Position numbers and translations under genes: made by a program
Shown: positions 1 through 8,575 of the stretch, in pieces
Numbering within the stretch: position 1 is the stretch's first letter
Layout: each line of letters begins with the position of its first letter
The notes under the pieces: model-generated
Told to the model about the DNA's origin: nothing
Seen by the model: the letters and a program-made list of their open reading frames with translations, nothing else
Database searches by the model: none
NCBI GenBank assembly: GCA_019155205.2
Contig: JAHNZQ020000010.1
Coordinates: 2,208,160 to 2,237,303, forward strand
Direction: 5' to 3'
DNA length: 29,144 bases
Source: Gracilaria vermiculophylla
Taxonomy: Eukaryota > Rhodophyta > Florideophyceae > Gracilariales > Gracilariaceae

Positions 1-188
1 TCATGCATTCTCCTAAGGCGATTCCTGAAACGCTCCACAGAGGAGCCAGGATTCCGAAGGAGACTTTCAGGGTCCTCCAGTGTGGCGGCCATCTCCTGGG
101 GAGCGCTGCGCGTGCTGCGCCCACCGACGGAGTCGGTTGCTTGAGGATCCTGTAGGGGGATTTCCTTTAGGGGTTCTGAGGGGTCCAT
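1..188 (-). CDS. gag-like N-terminus of the retroelement (partial, open at the edge)
   Basis: An ATG at 188-186 (minus) opens a frame of 62 codons that runs off the left edge without a stop; an in-frame stop lies upstream of the ATG. The peptide begins MDPSEPLKEIPLQDP and later contains ESLLRNPGSSVERFRNRLRR, an acidic/proline-rich start followed by a basic amphipathic stretch. Its position directly after the LTR, primer site and leader suggests the start of gag or gag-pol. No family signature such as a CCHC knuckle is in the visible part, so this is positional inference only. Confidence 0.3.
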   Translation of the reverse strand, partial: MDPSEPLKEIPLQDPQATDSVGGRSTRSAPQEMAATLEDPESLLRNPGSSVERFRNRLRRMH

Positions 189-328
189 ATAGGAGTAGGT
201 CGGGGGTGATTTGCTTCCACTTCCGAATCACCTTAAAGAAGAATTCTACTGTTGGGGGTTGGTCGTTGCAAACTAGAAACACGGTTCTGCTGCGACTTGT
301 GCGAACTCTTTAGGAACTGTGACCTTCT

Positions 329-342
329 AAGTCGGGAGACCA
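329..342 (-). other. candidate tRNA primer-binding site
   Basis: The minus strand reads TGGTCTCCCGACTT two bases after the candidate LTR end. A primer-binding site normally begins TGG because it pairs with the CCA end of a tRNA. The matching tRNA would end in AGTCGGGAGACCA. I cannot name that tRNA from this window. Confidence 0.35.
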
Positions 343-344
343 AT

Positions 345-714
345 TGTGGTACTGTCAGCCCTCCTTTCGAAGTAGTAAAGCACAGCGTCCGTTAGGAGTT
401 TTTGTTGACTCTAAAGGCGCGTATTCCTAAAGGTGGTCTCCGGTATCCGCTGTCGGGAGCCGGGGGAATTCTTAAAGGGGATCCGCAAACACCAAGCGGA
501 GGGGGAGGTTCACTGGGCGGACAATGCTCCAACAGGCGCTGCTATGACGCGACCTGGGGATCGGCGGCTTAGAAACCTGCGTTGGTGGGCAAGAGAATCC
601 AACCGGAAAAGTAGATGAATACTCAAGGGTGCTTGTCTTTACTTCCCCAGAGGTGGAGCTCAACCGGCAGATTAAGTATTAAGCCGGGAGCCTGCCTCGG
701 CAGGTCTCCCTACA
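345..714 (-). repeat. candidate 5' long terminal repeat
   Basis: The block is bounded by TG...CA in both senses; the terminal bases TGTAG and CCACA form a short imperfect inverted repeat. Just inside its 5' end (686-710) is a strong stem, GGGAG-C-CTGCC facing GGCAG-GT-CTCCC around a two-base loop. It has no long ORF. The partner LTR is outside the window, so identity between LTRs, and hence age, cannot be judged. Confidence 0.35.
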
Positions 715-879
715 GTACTATTTACCTGCATAAATTAACTAAAATTAAGAATAGTTCTACCGTTCGTCAAGGATACTGTAGCGCATGTGGGCGGGATTAT
801 GCACCACGTGGCCCAGCTAATAAAATACGAGCCCTCCTTAGGAATATTATACCTTAAGGCCAAACCACCCTATTTTCGT

Positions 880-1776
880 AGGAGCCACTGTACAATTGGT
901 GTTATTCGCAACTTTTTAAAACATCCCAATCCCGCTCAGCAACAGCCTTTTAAACCCAGGCATAAAAAGGTTTCTTCAACTGTCAAAAGTGCAATCGTTC
1001 GAGCTGCTACACTTCAAAGCGAATCCGCGAACTAAATTCAAAAGGACCATAAACTCCCCGTTACTGTTCGAATAGTGCAGCAAATTTTACAGGAGGTTCC
1101 ATACTTAAAATATAAAAAAAATGAAAACAGGTCCAATGATGACGTCAAAACATAAAGTTTTAAGGATGAAATTTTCTAAAAAAATATTTAAAATGGGACG
1201 CTCCGAAGCGGAAAAAAGTGATTTTTTAGTGATGAAAAGAAGTTCAATTTAGACGGCCAAAATGGTTTAAATCACTACTGGCATGATCTTCGAAAGGAAC
1301 CTTTTTATTTTTCAAAACGTGAAAATGGTGGAGGTTCAGTCATGATTTGGGGATGCATTTCCTTCTATGGCGTTGCCCAACTCTCTTAAATTGAAGGAAA
1401 TTTAAATTCGGATCAGTATGTTACTATTCTGGAAGAAGATTTATCGCCATTTGCTGCAGAAACATTGCGCGAAAATTGGATTTTTCATCAAGATTGAGCT
1501 GCAGTGCATAGATCAAAGTGCACTAAAAAATGGTTTTTTGATAAAAACGTAACGGTGTTCGACTGACCCGCAAAAAGCCCAGATTTAAACATTATCGAGA
1601 ATGTTTGGGGAATATTGGCAAGGACTGTTTACGCTAAAAATCGCCAATTTAATAATTGGGAAGACTTAATTGAAGCTATAGAGGTGGCTTGGTCGAATAT
1701 CTAGGAAGAATATATTCGCAAACTGTATCATTCTATTTGTGACAGGTTGCTTAAGGTCATCGAGCAAAAAGGATAA
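880..1776 (+). pseudogene. decayed Tc1/mariner (DD34E) transposase
   Basis: Conceptual translation across breaks gives a recognisable Tc1-type transposase. First come an HTH segment (VIRNFLKHP, then KVSSTVKSAIVRAA), then LPVTVRIVQQILQE, then the catalytic core with SDEKKFNLDG, NHYWHDLRKEP, GGGSVMIWGCIS, ENWIFHQD and SPDLNIIENVWGILAR. The catalytic triad is still visible: Asp codon 1231-1233, Asp codon 1492-1494, Glu codon 1597-1599, with 34 residues between the last two. The gene is dead. It has in-frame stops at 1033, 1387, 1495, 1564 and 1702, and two frame changes, one in an A-run near 1112-1120 and one in A/T runs near 1212-1227. The reading ends at a stop at 1774-1776. The N-terminal start of the protein is not recognisable. 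This is an old fossil copy, about 165 bp from the retroelement. Confidence 0.85.
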
Positions 1777-2628
1777 GCAATGGGTCACTAAAAACCTGTT
1801 TTAGAAAAATATCAAGTAAAGTGGCAGTATAATATTTCACTGTCGTATAGTAATTTCGCTTCAAGAAAAATTTGTTTTAACATCTTCTGCCCTGCTTGAG
1901 ACCACAGGAAAAGGAGACAATGATTCTTATAGAACATGGAATAGAAGGGAGGAAAGCACTATTTTTGTGCAGTGATTGGAGCCCAAAAAGAACTAGTTTT
2001 TGTGCCAGTCTTGTAACAATTTCGCACACTGTACCCACCAAAAGCGTGGTCAATATAGAACCAATGCGCTCATTGGTCGATGCTCAATGATCATTGAAAT
2101 TTCGAACCACGGTTGCCATTCTTATTTCTATTTTCGCCGCGTACTGAAATCAGAAAAGCAACCACACTGTCGATATGGCAACGACAAATGGCAATAACAA
2201 CGCTCATAGGGATGCAAAACGCGCCTCAGTCGCGATATTTTAGGTTTTTTTGAAATATAGCTCTCTGGTAGACTTGCTCTTACAACAGCATTAAAAAGGA
2301 TGATTTGCATCAAAATGCCAGGACTAATAAAGTATACTTTTGAAACAGACTACCGGGCCTGAAGCGTGGACATTGAAATATTTAAATCGCATCAAAATCT
2401 GCATACAACGGGCGTCAGCCGATATATTCCCCATTATCTACAGAGAGTCAAATCATATCCACCACCGTAGTATTACAGAACTGATGAGGAAACCTGAAAA
2501 TCAATTTGGATGAATTCAATTCAGTAATAGACCAGCCCCAGTGTTGTTCTTCTCGCCTAGCAAAATCCTGTACGAGTGAACCATCGCAAGGCCCTTCGTA
2601 GAAACAATCTGATATGTTTTTTTCCTGT
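1777..2628. other. gene-free AT-rich spacer
   Basis: No ORF here gives a recognisable protein and none exceeds about 65 codons. The left part probably still belongs to the decayed Tc1 element. Two small inverted repeats sit at 2060-2077 and 2084-2097. The right part is the downstream flank of gatB. I see no RNA gene. Confidence 0.5.
2060..2097. repeat. adjacent hairpin and perfect palindrome
   Basis: ACCAATG (2060-2066) and CATTGGT (2071-2077) form a perfect 7-bp stem around a CGCT loop. Six bases later, TCAATGATCATTGA (2084-2097) is a perfect 14-bp palindrome. Their role is unknown; they may be remnants of a small inverted-repeat element. Confidence 0.5.
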
Positions 2629-4552
2629 TTATTCCAGCATCTCCTTTAAAATTGAGTTTATCACCACGGGATCGCCTTTTCCACCTGAAGCAGCAAGCGT
2701 CTTGCCCACAAAGAACCCAAACAACCGGTTTTTACCCTGTGAAGAAGAACGTGAAACTTGTCAGAGTTGCAAATGACTCATGACAAAAAATGTATCGATA
2801 CGTACATCTCTAAATGCGGCTAGTTCCTTCGGATTTTCTTCGACAACTTTTGCTGCCAGTTCGCGAATAATCTGAGGGTCTGATATCAACTTTAGACCCC
2901 TGTACAAGAATAAAAAGATTGTAATGATGTTGGTGTCCGCATGCAAAGAGTGTCAGAAATCATGGAAAATAACCTCCTGCCATTCCTACAGGAAATGCTG
3001 AAAGCAATTGAACGGCTTCAAGAGTTTCAAATACGTACCTTTCTTCGACAATTTCGGATGGAACGCCTCCCTTCATAACTAGTTCAGCTATCAAATCCTT
3101 TGCAATCTTTCCACTTATAACTCCATCTTCAATAAGACCAATCATATTAGCCAGATTTTGAGGAGTAAGCTTACAAAGACTGAGATTCAGCTTTTCGTTC
3201 TTCAATACTTTCGTGATATCGCCCATTATCCAGTTCGCAGATTGCTTAGGATCCGCTCCGGCATCAATGGACGCTTCAAAATACTTTGCTGTAAGCACAT
3301 CATCAGAGAGCAGGAAGGCATCATAACCAGACAACGCAAAGTCACGCTGGTATCTTTCTCTCTTTTCGGCCGGTAGTTCCGGCATTCCCTGTCTCCACTC
3401 TTTCAATTGATCTTGCGTGATATAGAGCGGAGGAATGTCTGGTTCCGGAAAATACCTGTAGTCCGAAGCACCTTCTTTCACCCTCATAGACTTAGTTTCG
3501 CACGCCTTCTCGTCCCAAGTTCTTGTCTCTAGGGTAACTGTCCCGCCGCTATCGAGTATGCTTGCCTGTCTTTCTATTTCAAAGTCAATTGACTTTTGCG
3601 CGGATGCGAAGGAGTTGAGGTTTTTGAGTTCGACTTTGGTCCCAAATGTTGCACTTCCTTTTCGTCGTATGGAAATATTAACATCACATCGAAGACTTCC
3701 ATCTTGCATGTTACAATCACTGATGCCAACGTATCTCAGAACTCGTTGAAGCTCTTGTCCGTACTCGGCCGCTTCAGAACCTGTACGGATATCGGGCTCG
3801 CTGACAATTTCCACGAGAGGAATCCCACTTCTGTTGAAATCAAGCAGTGAATGAGTGGAGTCTGTAAGGCGTCCTGCCGCTCCCACTCCTTCATGCGTCA
3901 TTTTAGCTGAATCTTCTTCCATATGTAATCGAGTTATTCCGATCTGTTTACCAAGTGAAACCAGTTGCAAACTTCCGTTTTTCGCAATCGGATAGGTATC
4001 TTGTGTTATTTGATAGTTCTTGGGTGTATCAACGTAGTAGTAATTCTTCCGATCAAAGCGGCAGTTTTCTGCTATCGAGCATCCCAATGCCATACCTGCC
4101 TTAGCAGCAAGTTCTACAACTTTGGAGTTTACCACCGGCAGAGCCCCCGGATGGCCCATACAAACTGGACAGATATTGGTGTTTGGAGTTCGCACTGTTT
4201 TGGTGGAACAATTGCAATATGCTTTTGACTTGGTCGACAGTTGAACATGCATTTCAATACCTATAATCGGTTCATACTTTTCGAGGGCTTTTAAAAGCCC
4301 AGGGGACATGGAACCTTTCTTTTCCCTTTTCCCAGATGCGCTTCGCTCTTTCTTGGAGCGCCCTTTCCTATTTGTTTCAGGTGCTTGAGTGATTGCCATT
4401 TGAACACATCTCCTCATGACAGACCGTGGTGACGCGCAATGATAGATTAAAGCTGAGCAATGACTGCTGCGTTCCATCGTGAATCCACTACTGCCCTTCA
4501 GGAACGAGGACACAGATGACGGGAAAACGAACGCGGCAGCCCTACGTGCCAT
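2629..4552 (-). CDS. gatB: Glu/Asp-tRNA amidotransferase subunit B, organellar, three exons
   Basis: GatB is the kinase/tRNA-binding subunit of GatCAB, which converts Glu-tRNA(Gln) to Gln-tRNA(Gln) in plastids and mitochondria. I read exons 4552-3039, 2899-2806 and 2736-2629 (minus), giving 571 residues. Residues 1-90 are a leader rich in Ser, Arg and Lys that lacks a GatB match. The core starts at YEPIIGIEMHVQL, has the zinc cysteines C113, C115, C128 and C131 (CPVCMGHPGALPVVN), and carries HMEEDSAKMTHEG and KVELKNLNSF. The tail domain (ISGKIAKDL...) is completed only by splicing. Exon 2 supplies GLKLISDPQIIRELAAKVVEEN and exon 3 supplies LFGFFVGKT to the end, both matching the usual GatB C-terminus. 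Reading through the first intron instead gives a 530-residue protein lacking the tail. The start ATG has a good context (GACCATGG). The gene is divergent from the SWIB gene. Confidence 0.95.
2737..2805 (-). other. gatB spliceosomal intron 2 (69 nt)
   Basis: The donor GTACGTAT is identical to that of intron 1, and the acceptor is TTCTTCACAG. It is phase 0, between ...AAFRD and GKNRLFGFF. A CTCTGAC branch-like motif lies about 25 nt before the acceptor, followed by a pyrimidine-rich stretch. Confidence 0.85.
2900..3038 (-). other. gatB spliceosomal intron 1 (139 nt)
   Basis: The donor is GTACGTAT and the acceptor TTGTACAG on the minus strand. Splicing joins codon bases AG to G (Arg) and restores the conserved GatB tail frame. 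A TTCTGAC branch-like motif lies inside. The homology-driven frame restoration makes this junction quite secure. Confidence 0.85.
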
Positions 4553-5069
4553 GGTCGCAGTGCAGAGAGTTGGCCAATGTTCACGCTCGCGTTCCTCCCA
4601 ATCGGCAAACGATGTATGGAAGATTCACTGAAGAGCAAGTAGGACAAACACTGAGGCCAAAAGTTTCATTGATCTACAAATAAATGGATGAGTTTCCGAG
4701 GCAAGTACTGCTCATCCGAGTGCAGCCTGACCGGTTATCGAGAAAGGAGATCAATAATCTATTGGGATACTAGTACCAATCGTAAAACCAAATCCAAACT
4801 TCAGATTCTGGAGGAGATGCTTAATTTTCAGATTTCCGATCCTCGAAACGACCAATGACATTAGTGTGAGCGGCCGTTTTAACCCTTCTATTTTTTCCCC
4901 GTCCTCAGAAGTACCCTCCGAATACGAAAATACTGCGGAAGGTTCCGAACTCCATCCCCGGGATTTGGCTCATTAAATGGGCGATGCGCAATTGAGTAGA
5001 AGTCGTTCTTTGAGCGGGAGAAGCTGGAAGGCTTGGCATTAAAACAACGAAGACTTTGTCCTTCAATTC
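4553..5069. promoter_or_regulatory. divergent gatB / SWIB upstream region
   Basis: This 517-bp region lies between the two start codons and must hold both promoters. It contains four CCAAT pentamers (4574-4578, 4598-4602, 4776-4780, 4852-4856) and one ATTGG (4761-4765). No clear TATA box stands out. ORFs inside look like chance frames. Confidence 0.5.
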
Positions 5070-5993
5070 TTGTCTTCTGCTGCGTCCATGTTTTGGAAAA
5101 ACTCGCCGACACATCATGGGTTGGCGTTTTCTGTGTCATTCGCGTGCCAAATTGTCTCCTTACAAAACAGCAGATGTTCACTTCCCAAGCGTGGGAGTAC
5201 AATCTCTGCGAAACCTGATTCTAAGGTTCGTGGTCGAAAACGCCAAGTCATGAATCGCGACACCAACACCTGCCTTCCCCCACCCATACAAGGCCAGAAA
5301 AGTCCGGAGCCGCGGTACATTCGGAGAACGGGTTTAAATATCCCAGTGGTGATTTCCAATGAATTGAGGGGCCTCATTGGAGGAAATGATATCAGCAACC
5401 GCAGTCAGATCCTTTCGGACCTCGGCAAATACATCAGGGAAAACAACCTGTACATCAACGGCGAGAAAAAGCGCGTTTTGTGCGACGAACGTTTATCTGC
5501 AGTGTTTAAAGTCACGGGCGAAGTGAGTTCCAGGGATTTCTTCCGTCTTCTTAAACCGCATTTGACAGATCCTTCAGCTTTAGGTCCCGAATACGAGACA
5601 CGAGCCAAGGAGTACTTCGAGAAGTATCTCGAAGAAAGGGGCGCTCGTGCTTCCTGGCTAGCGCCGCGGCGATATACAGATCCCCGTGGGAAAAACTCTA
5701 TTGCGGCACAGAAAGAGCTTAGAAAACAGCGTCAGGGTATGTTTGCCGAAGTTTATATTGATCCCTGTCTCCGGCCTCTTTGTAACGGGAAGTCTTACTT
5801 ATCGAGACCAGATGCCTTGAAAGCGGTATGGGCATACATAAAGAAGCATGGTTTACAAGACGCTAGGAATAGAAGACGGATCCGCGTTTCTGATACCTTG
5901 CGTGATGCGCTCAGACTCCCAGAAATCGAATGGCTAGATTCTTTCAAGCTGGGAAGCTACGTTTTCCGCCTGATGTCAAAGAGTGAAAAGTAG
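5070..5993 (+). CDS. protein with two SWIB/MDM2 domains, probably organelle-targeted
   Basis: The protein has 307 residues and two separate SWIB folds. Domain 1 is at about 88-166 (GLNIPVVISNELRGLIGG ... LSDLGKYIRENNLYI ... KKRVLCDERLSAVF ... FFRLLKPHL). Domain 2 is at about 224-303 (VYIDPCLRPLCNGKSYLSR ... KAVWAYIKKHGLQDARNRRR ... LRDALRLPEIEW). A basic linker at about 195-222 separates them. Residues 1-60 are Ser/Arg/Lys-rich, low in acidic residues and have Phe at 8, which fits a transit peptide. SWIB proteins occur in chromatin remodelers and, in plants, as small organelle nucleoid proteins. With a leader and no other domain, the organelle role is more likely here. Met at residue 7 is an alternative start. 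The nuclear alternative cannot be excluded. Confidence 0.8.
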   Translation: MSSAASMFWKNSPTHHGLAFSVSFACQIVSLQNSRCSLPKRGSTISAKPDSKVRGRKRQVMNRDTNTCLPPPIQGQKSPEPRYIRRTGLNIPVVISNELRGLIGGNDISNRSQILSDLGKYIRENNLYINGEKKRVLCDERLSAVFKVTGEVSSRDFFRLLKPHLTDPSALGPEYETRAKEYFEKYLEERGARASWLAPRRYTDPRGKNSIAAQKELRKQRQGMFAEVYIDPCLRPLCNGKSYLSRPDALKAVWAYIKKHGLQDARNRRRIRVSDTLRDALRLPEIEWLDSFKLGSYVFRLMSKSEK

Positions 5994-6721
5994 TTATCAG
6001 TGGCAAAATTTTGTTCTCTCCGTCACTTATTCTTTCTGTATACTGAAGTCGTCGGAACCATGGTACAGCCTAAATGTAAGGATGTAAGACTTTTCCGACC
6101 ACGTTGCCCTTGCTGTTACCCTGATTTCCAAATGCCAGATAACAGTAGTTCTCTTAACATGCTACTGTTAGCCTCTGCGCGCTGGTGGTCAGAGGGAGAG
6201 CAACCATGCGCAATTTTCCATTGCTTTGTGACTTGGAATGCTGCTGTGACTATGAAATGCTCTAAGGCATAAGGATCTCTATTCCTTTCACAAACCTCTC
6301 TCAGATTTGCTCCCATGCACTGTCCGGCATTGATCAAGTTCAACACAACCGAGACCCAGTTGTTTTCGGCGACCAGTTTTGTTTCGGAAGGCAAACATGA
6401 ACAGGCCTGGGAGCCTCGTGACAGAGCATTCGATGGCCAAGCGGACCCGGATCGTACCTTATAACCGGCGGTTCAGGTTAAATGTTTATTAAATTTTGAG
6501 TATCTGCGAATATACCCTTCGTACCTCAGCCCAGGACATTTTACCAGCACAGACTGCATAAGGTACAGTCTGGGCGATTGATCCTGGTAGGCCAGCCTCT
6601 GCAGAGCAGAGCAGGTCATCACGTCTCGGTCTAAAGCTATAGACGCATCTCATCTAATTTATTCTTCGCGCCACTAACTAGAACAATCAGGGTTTCCACC
6701 GATCGCGGACCCACCACCAAA
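5994..6721. other. intergenic region between SWIB and bS6m genes
   Basis: These 728 bp contain only unrecognised ORFs of about 90 codons on each strand (6000-6272 plus, 6116-6394 minus), with no family motif and strong mutual overlap, so I treat them as chance. It holds the 3' flank of the SWIB gene and the promoter of the downstream gene. No tRNA or other RNA gene was seen. Confidence 0.5.
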
Positions 6722-7348
6722 ATGCCGTACTACGAAGTTCTCTGTCTGGCAAAAGGAAATTTAGCAAGGAAGGAATTGGGCAGTCTACTTCACAAGACAT
6801 GCCGCGCATTTATGGATAACGGAGCAGTTGTGACAAGGATCAGGCCGCTAGGCGCCACAGGAAACGGACCACGAGATCTAGCCTACCGAATCAGAATCAA
6901 TCAGGTGTCATACCACAAGGGCTTCTTCGTAAATGTTTGCGCCTTCGCGTCGCCACAGACACTGGCCGAGGTGAGCCGCCAGCTCAAGGTGGACGAAAGG
7001 GTTCTCCGACACCTAGCCATACGAAAGCCTATCACGGACGCCGCCAAGCCCATCCCAGACGTTGATCAACCGCCACCTTCGGGAGGAAGGGTGAACCCCG
7101 ATGACCCCGAGTATGCGCTGCAAAAATTCTTGGCAGAGTACGAACGGGATTTCGCAAACAAAGACAAAGAGGACCAAAGCAAAGGTGAACCTGCTGAAAT
7201 AGATGAAGTTCCTTCTAAGCCACCATCGCACGCCTCCGGGGAGGTGAGTGAGGTGGTCGCGAGCCTCAAGGCTTGGTCGCAATCGGAAAAGCCAAAGAAA
7301 GACCACAGTTTGAGCTGGCTCTCTGATCTTCAAAGGAAACCATCATAA
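6722..7348 (+). CDS. MRPS6: mitochondrial small-subunit ribosomal protein bS6m
   Basis: The first 105 or so residues match the bacterial S6 fold as kept in mitochondria. They show PYYEVLCLAKGN at the start, the GAVVTRIRPLG strand, PRDLAYRIR, the HKGFFVNVCAFASP strand and LKVDERVLRHLAIRKP before the tail. S6 sits on the small-subunit platform next to S18 and rRNA. The protein is 208 residues; mitochondrial S6 is usually nearer 120-150. The extra 100 residues are a hydrophilic tail rich in Asp, Glu, Lys and Pro with no domain I recognise. There is no obvious cleavable leader, as is common for mS6 proteins. The ATG follows CACCAAA, a good context. It runs tail to tail with the thioredoxin reductase, 207 bp apart. 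Confidence 0.85.
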   Translation: MPYYEVLCLAKGNLARKELGSLLHKTCRAFMDNGAVVTRIRPLGATGNGPRDLAYRIRINQVSYHKGFFVNVCAFASPQTLAEVSRQLKVDERVLRHLAIRKPITDAAKPIPDVDQPPPSGGRVNPDDPEYALQKFLAEYERDFANKDKEDQSKGEPAEIDEVPSKPPSHASGEVSEVVASLKAWSQSEKPKKDHSLSWLSDLQRKPS

Positions 7349-7555
7349 GTTGGCAAGTCGAAGGCGATTTGATCGCCATCCTTTCTCGCATTGGATATAA
7401 AAGCTATAAATGAACTTTAAGTCGACAGACAGATAGAGCCAATGAAAAAATGAGCCACAAGAAAACACCAATGTGCAAAAAACCCTCCAGCGGACTAGTG
7501 TCGGATTCCAAAGTGATCAGGCTGAGGAATGACGCTGGCAGCGGGCAAAAGTAAC

Positions 7556-8575
7556 TCACGCCTCTACTACTTGCTGTTTTTCGTTCCTTGGCAATTCCTT
7601 GCGTTCGTGTAGCGTTTCTAAGTATTCTTCAACTTCCAACGCAGCCATACAGCCAGTACCAGCGGCAGTGACGGCTTGTCTCCATTTTTTGTCTTGAACG
7701 TCTCCCGCAGCAAAAACGCCCTTCACACTGGTGGCGGTGGAATCAGGTTCAGTGATAACATAGGACTGTTGATCAAGCTTGACCTGATTATTCAAGAACC
7801 CGACGTTTGGTTCATGACCAATGGCAAAAAAGAGCCCGCCACATTCGATCTCGCGCAGCTGGCCAGTCTTTAGGTCCTTCACCACGAGACTCCTCAAAAG
7901 CTTCCCATCCCCCTTTGCTTCCTCCACAACATGGGAGTACAAGAACTCAATCTTGGGATTGTTCTGCGCTCTCCGTTGCATGATTCTGGAGGCACGCAGT
8001 TGGTCACGTCGGTGAATGATGATGACCTTGGATCCGAACTTGGTCAAAAACGTGGCTTCCTCCATGGCGGAGTCACCGCCGCCGACCACAGCCAGGACAG
8101 CATTCCTGAAAATAGGGGCGGCGCCGTCACAAACAGCGCACGCGCTAATTCCGCGCTGCCAATACTCACCGTCCCTGGTGCCCTTGATATCCAGCCGGCG
8201 CGCTGTCGCTCCGGTGGCAAGCACAATGGACCTGGCAGTGACATTGGTGGCGTCCTTGCCAGTGCTGACGCGGAAAGGACGGACGGACAGATCAATAGAG
8301 GTGACGGTTTCGGTGAGGATCCTGGTGCCGAAGCGCACGGACTGCTTGCGGAACAGGTCGGTGATCTCCTGGCCGCCAATGCCGTCTGGAAAACCGGGGA
8401 AGTTTTCGACATCGGTGGTGGTGGTGAGCTGCCCCCCGGCGGCGACGCCGGCCGCAAGGAAGCCCTCGAACAGCAGGGGCTGCAGCTCCGCTCTGGCCAG
8501 ATAGATTGCGGCCGTGTGGGCGGCGGGGCCGGATCCTATGATGATAACGTTCTCAGTATCGCCCTCCTCACCCAT
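7556..8575 (-). CDS. NTR: NADPH-dependent thioredoxin reductase (low-Mr type)
   Basis: The 339-residue flavoprotein moves electrons from NADPH through FAD to a redox disulfide that reduces thioredoxin. The FAD motif is [10 protein letters not shown] (14-23). The [17 protein letters not shown] loop follows. The active-site disulfide is C146 and C149 in CAVCDGA, where most relatives have CATCDGA. The NADPH motif is [11 protein letters not shown] (164-174) with HRRDQLRAS after it. [19 protein letters not shown] closes the FAD site. There is no thioredoxin domain at the C-terminus, so this is not plastid NTRC. The annotated ATG has a strong context (CCGCCATGG) and predicts a cytosolic enzyme. An open frame upstream could encode a targeting leader (see separate entry). 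It is divergent from ADAT2. Confidence 0.96.
   Translation of the reverse strand: MGEEGDTENVIIIGSGPAAHTAAIYLARAELQPLLFEGFLAAGVAAGGQLTTTTDVENFPGFPDGIGGQEITDLFRKQSVRFGTRILTETVTSIDLSVRPFRVSTGKDATNVTARSIVLATGATARRLDIKGTRDGEYWQRGISACAVCDGAAPIFRNAVLAVVGGGDSAMEEATFLTKFGSKVIIIHRRDQLRASRIMQRRAQNNPKIEFLYSHVVEEAKGDGKLLRSLVVKDLKTGQLREIECGGLFFAIGHEPNVGFLNNQVKLDQQSYVITEPDSTATSVKGVFAAGDVQDKKWRQAVTAAGTGCMAALEVEEYLETLHERKELPRNEKQQVVEA

Larger units (their letters stand above)
1..714 (-). mobile_element. 5' part of an LTR retrotransposon, truncated by the window edge
   Basis: Read on the minus strand, this stretch has the order expected of the 5' end of an LTR element: a 370-bp block starting TGTAG and ending CCACA (candidate LTR, 714 to 345), a two-base spacer, a TGG-initial primer-binding-like site (342 to 329), a leader, and then an ORF open to the window edge (188 to 1). 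The second LTR and the pol region would lie to the left of position 1. The five bases just outside the LTR, GTACT at 715-719, would be the target duplication if the element is intact. No protease, integrase or reverse transcriptase is visible, so class (copia or gypsy) cannot be given. The call rests on architecture alone. Confidence 0.4.

Noticed and set aside
6116..6394. 92-codon minus-strand ORF between SWIB and bS6m
   Set aside because: No recognised motif, no support from context, and it overlaps an equally long unrelated plus-strand ORF.
6569..6584. Resemblance to the start of 18S rRNA (TTGATCCTGGTAG)
   Set aside because: The similarity is about a dozen bases and nothing downstream matches rRNA.
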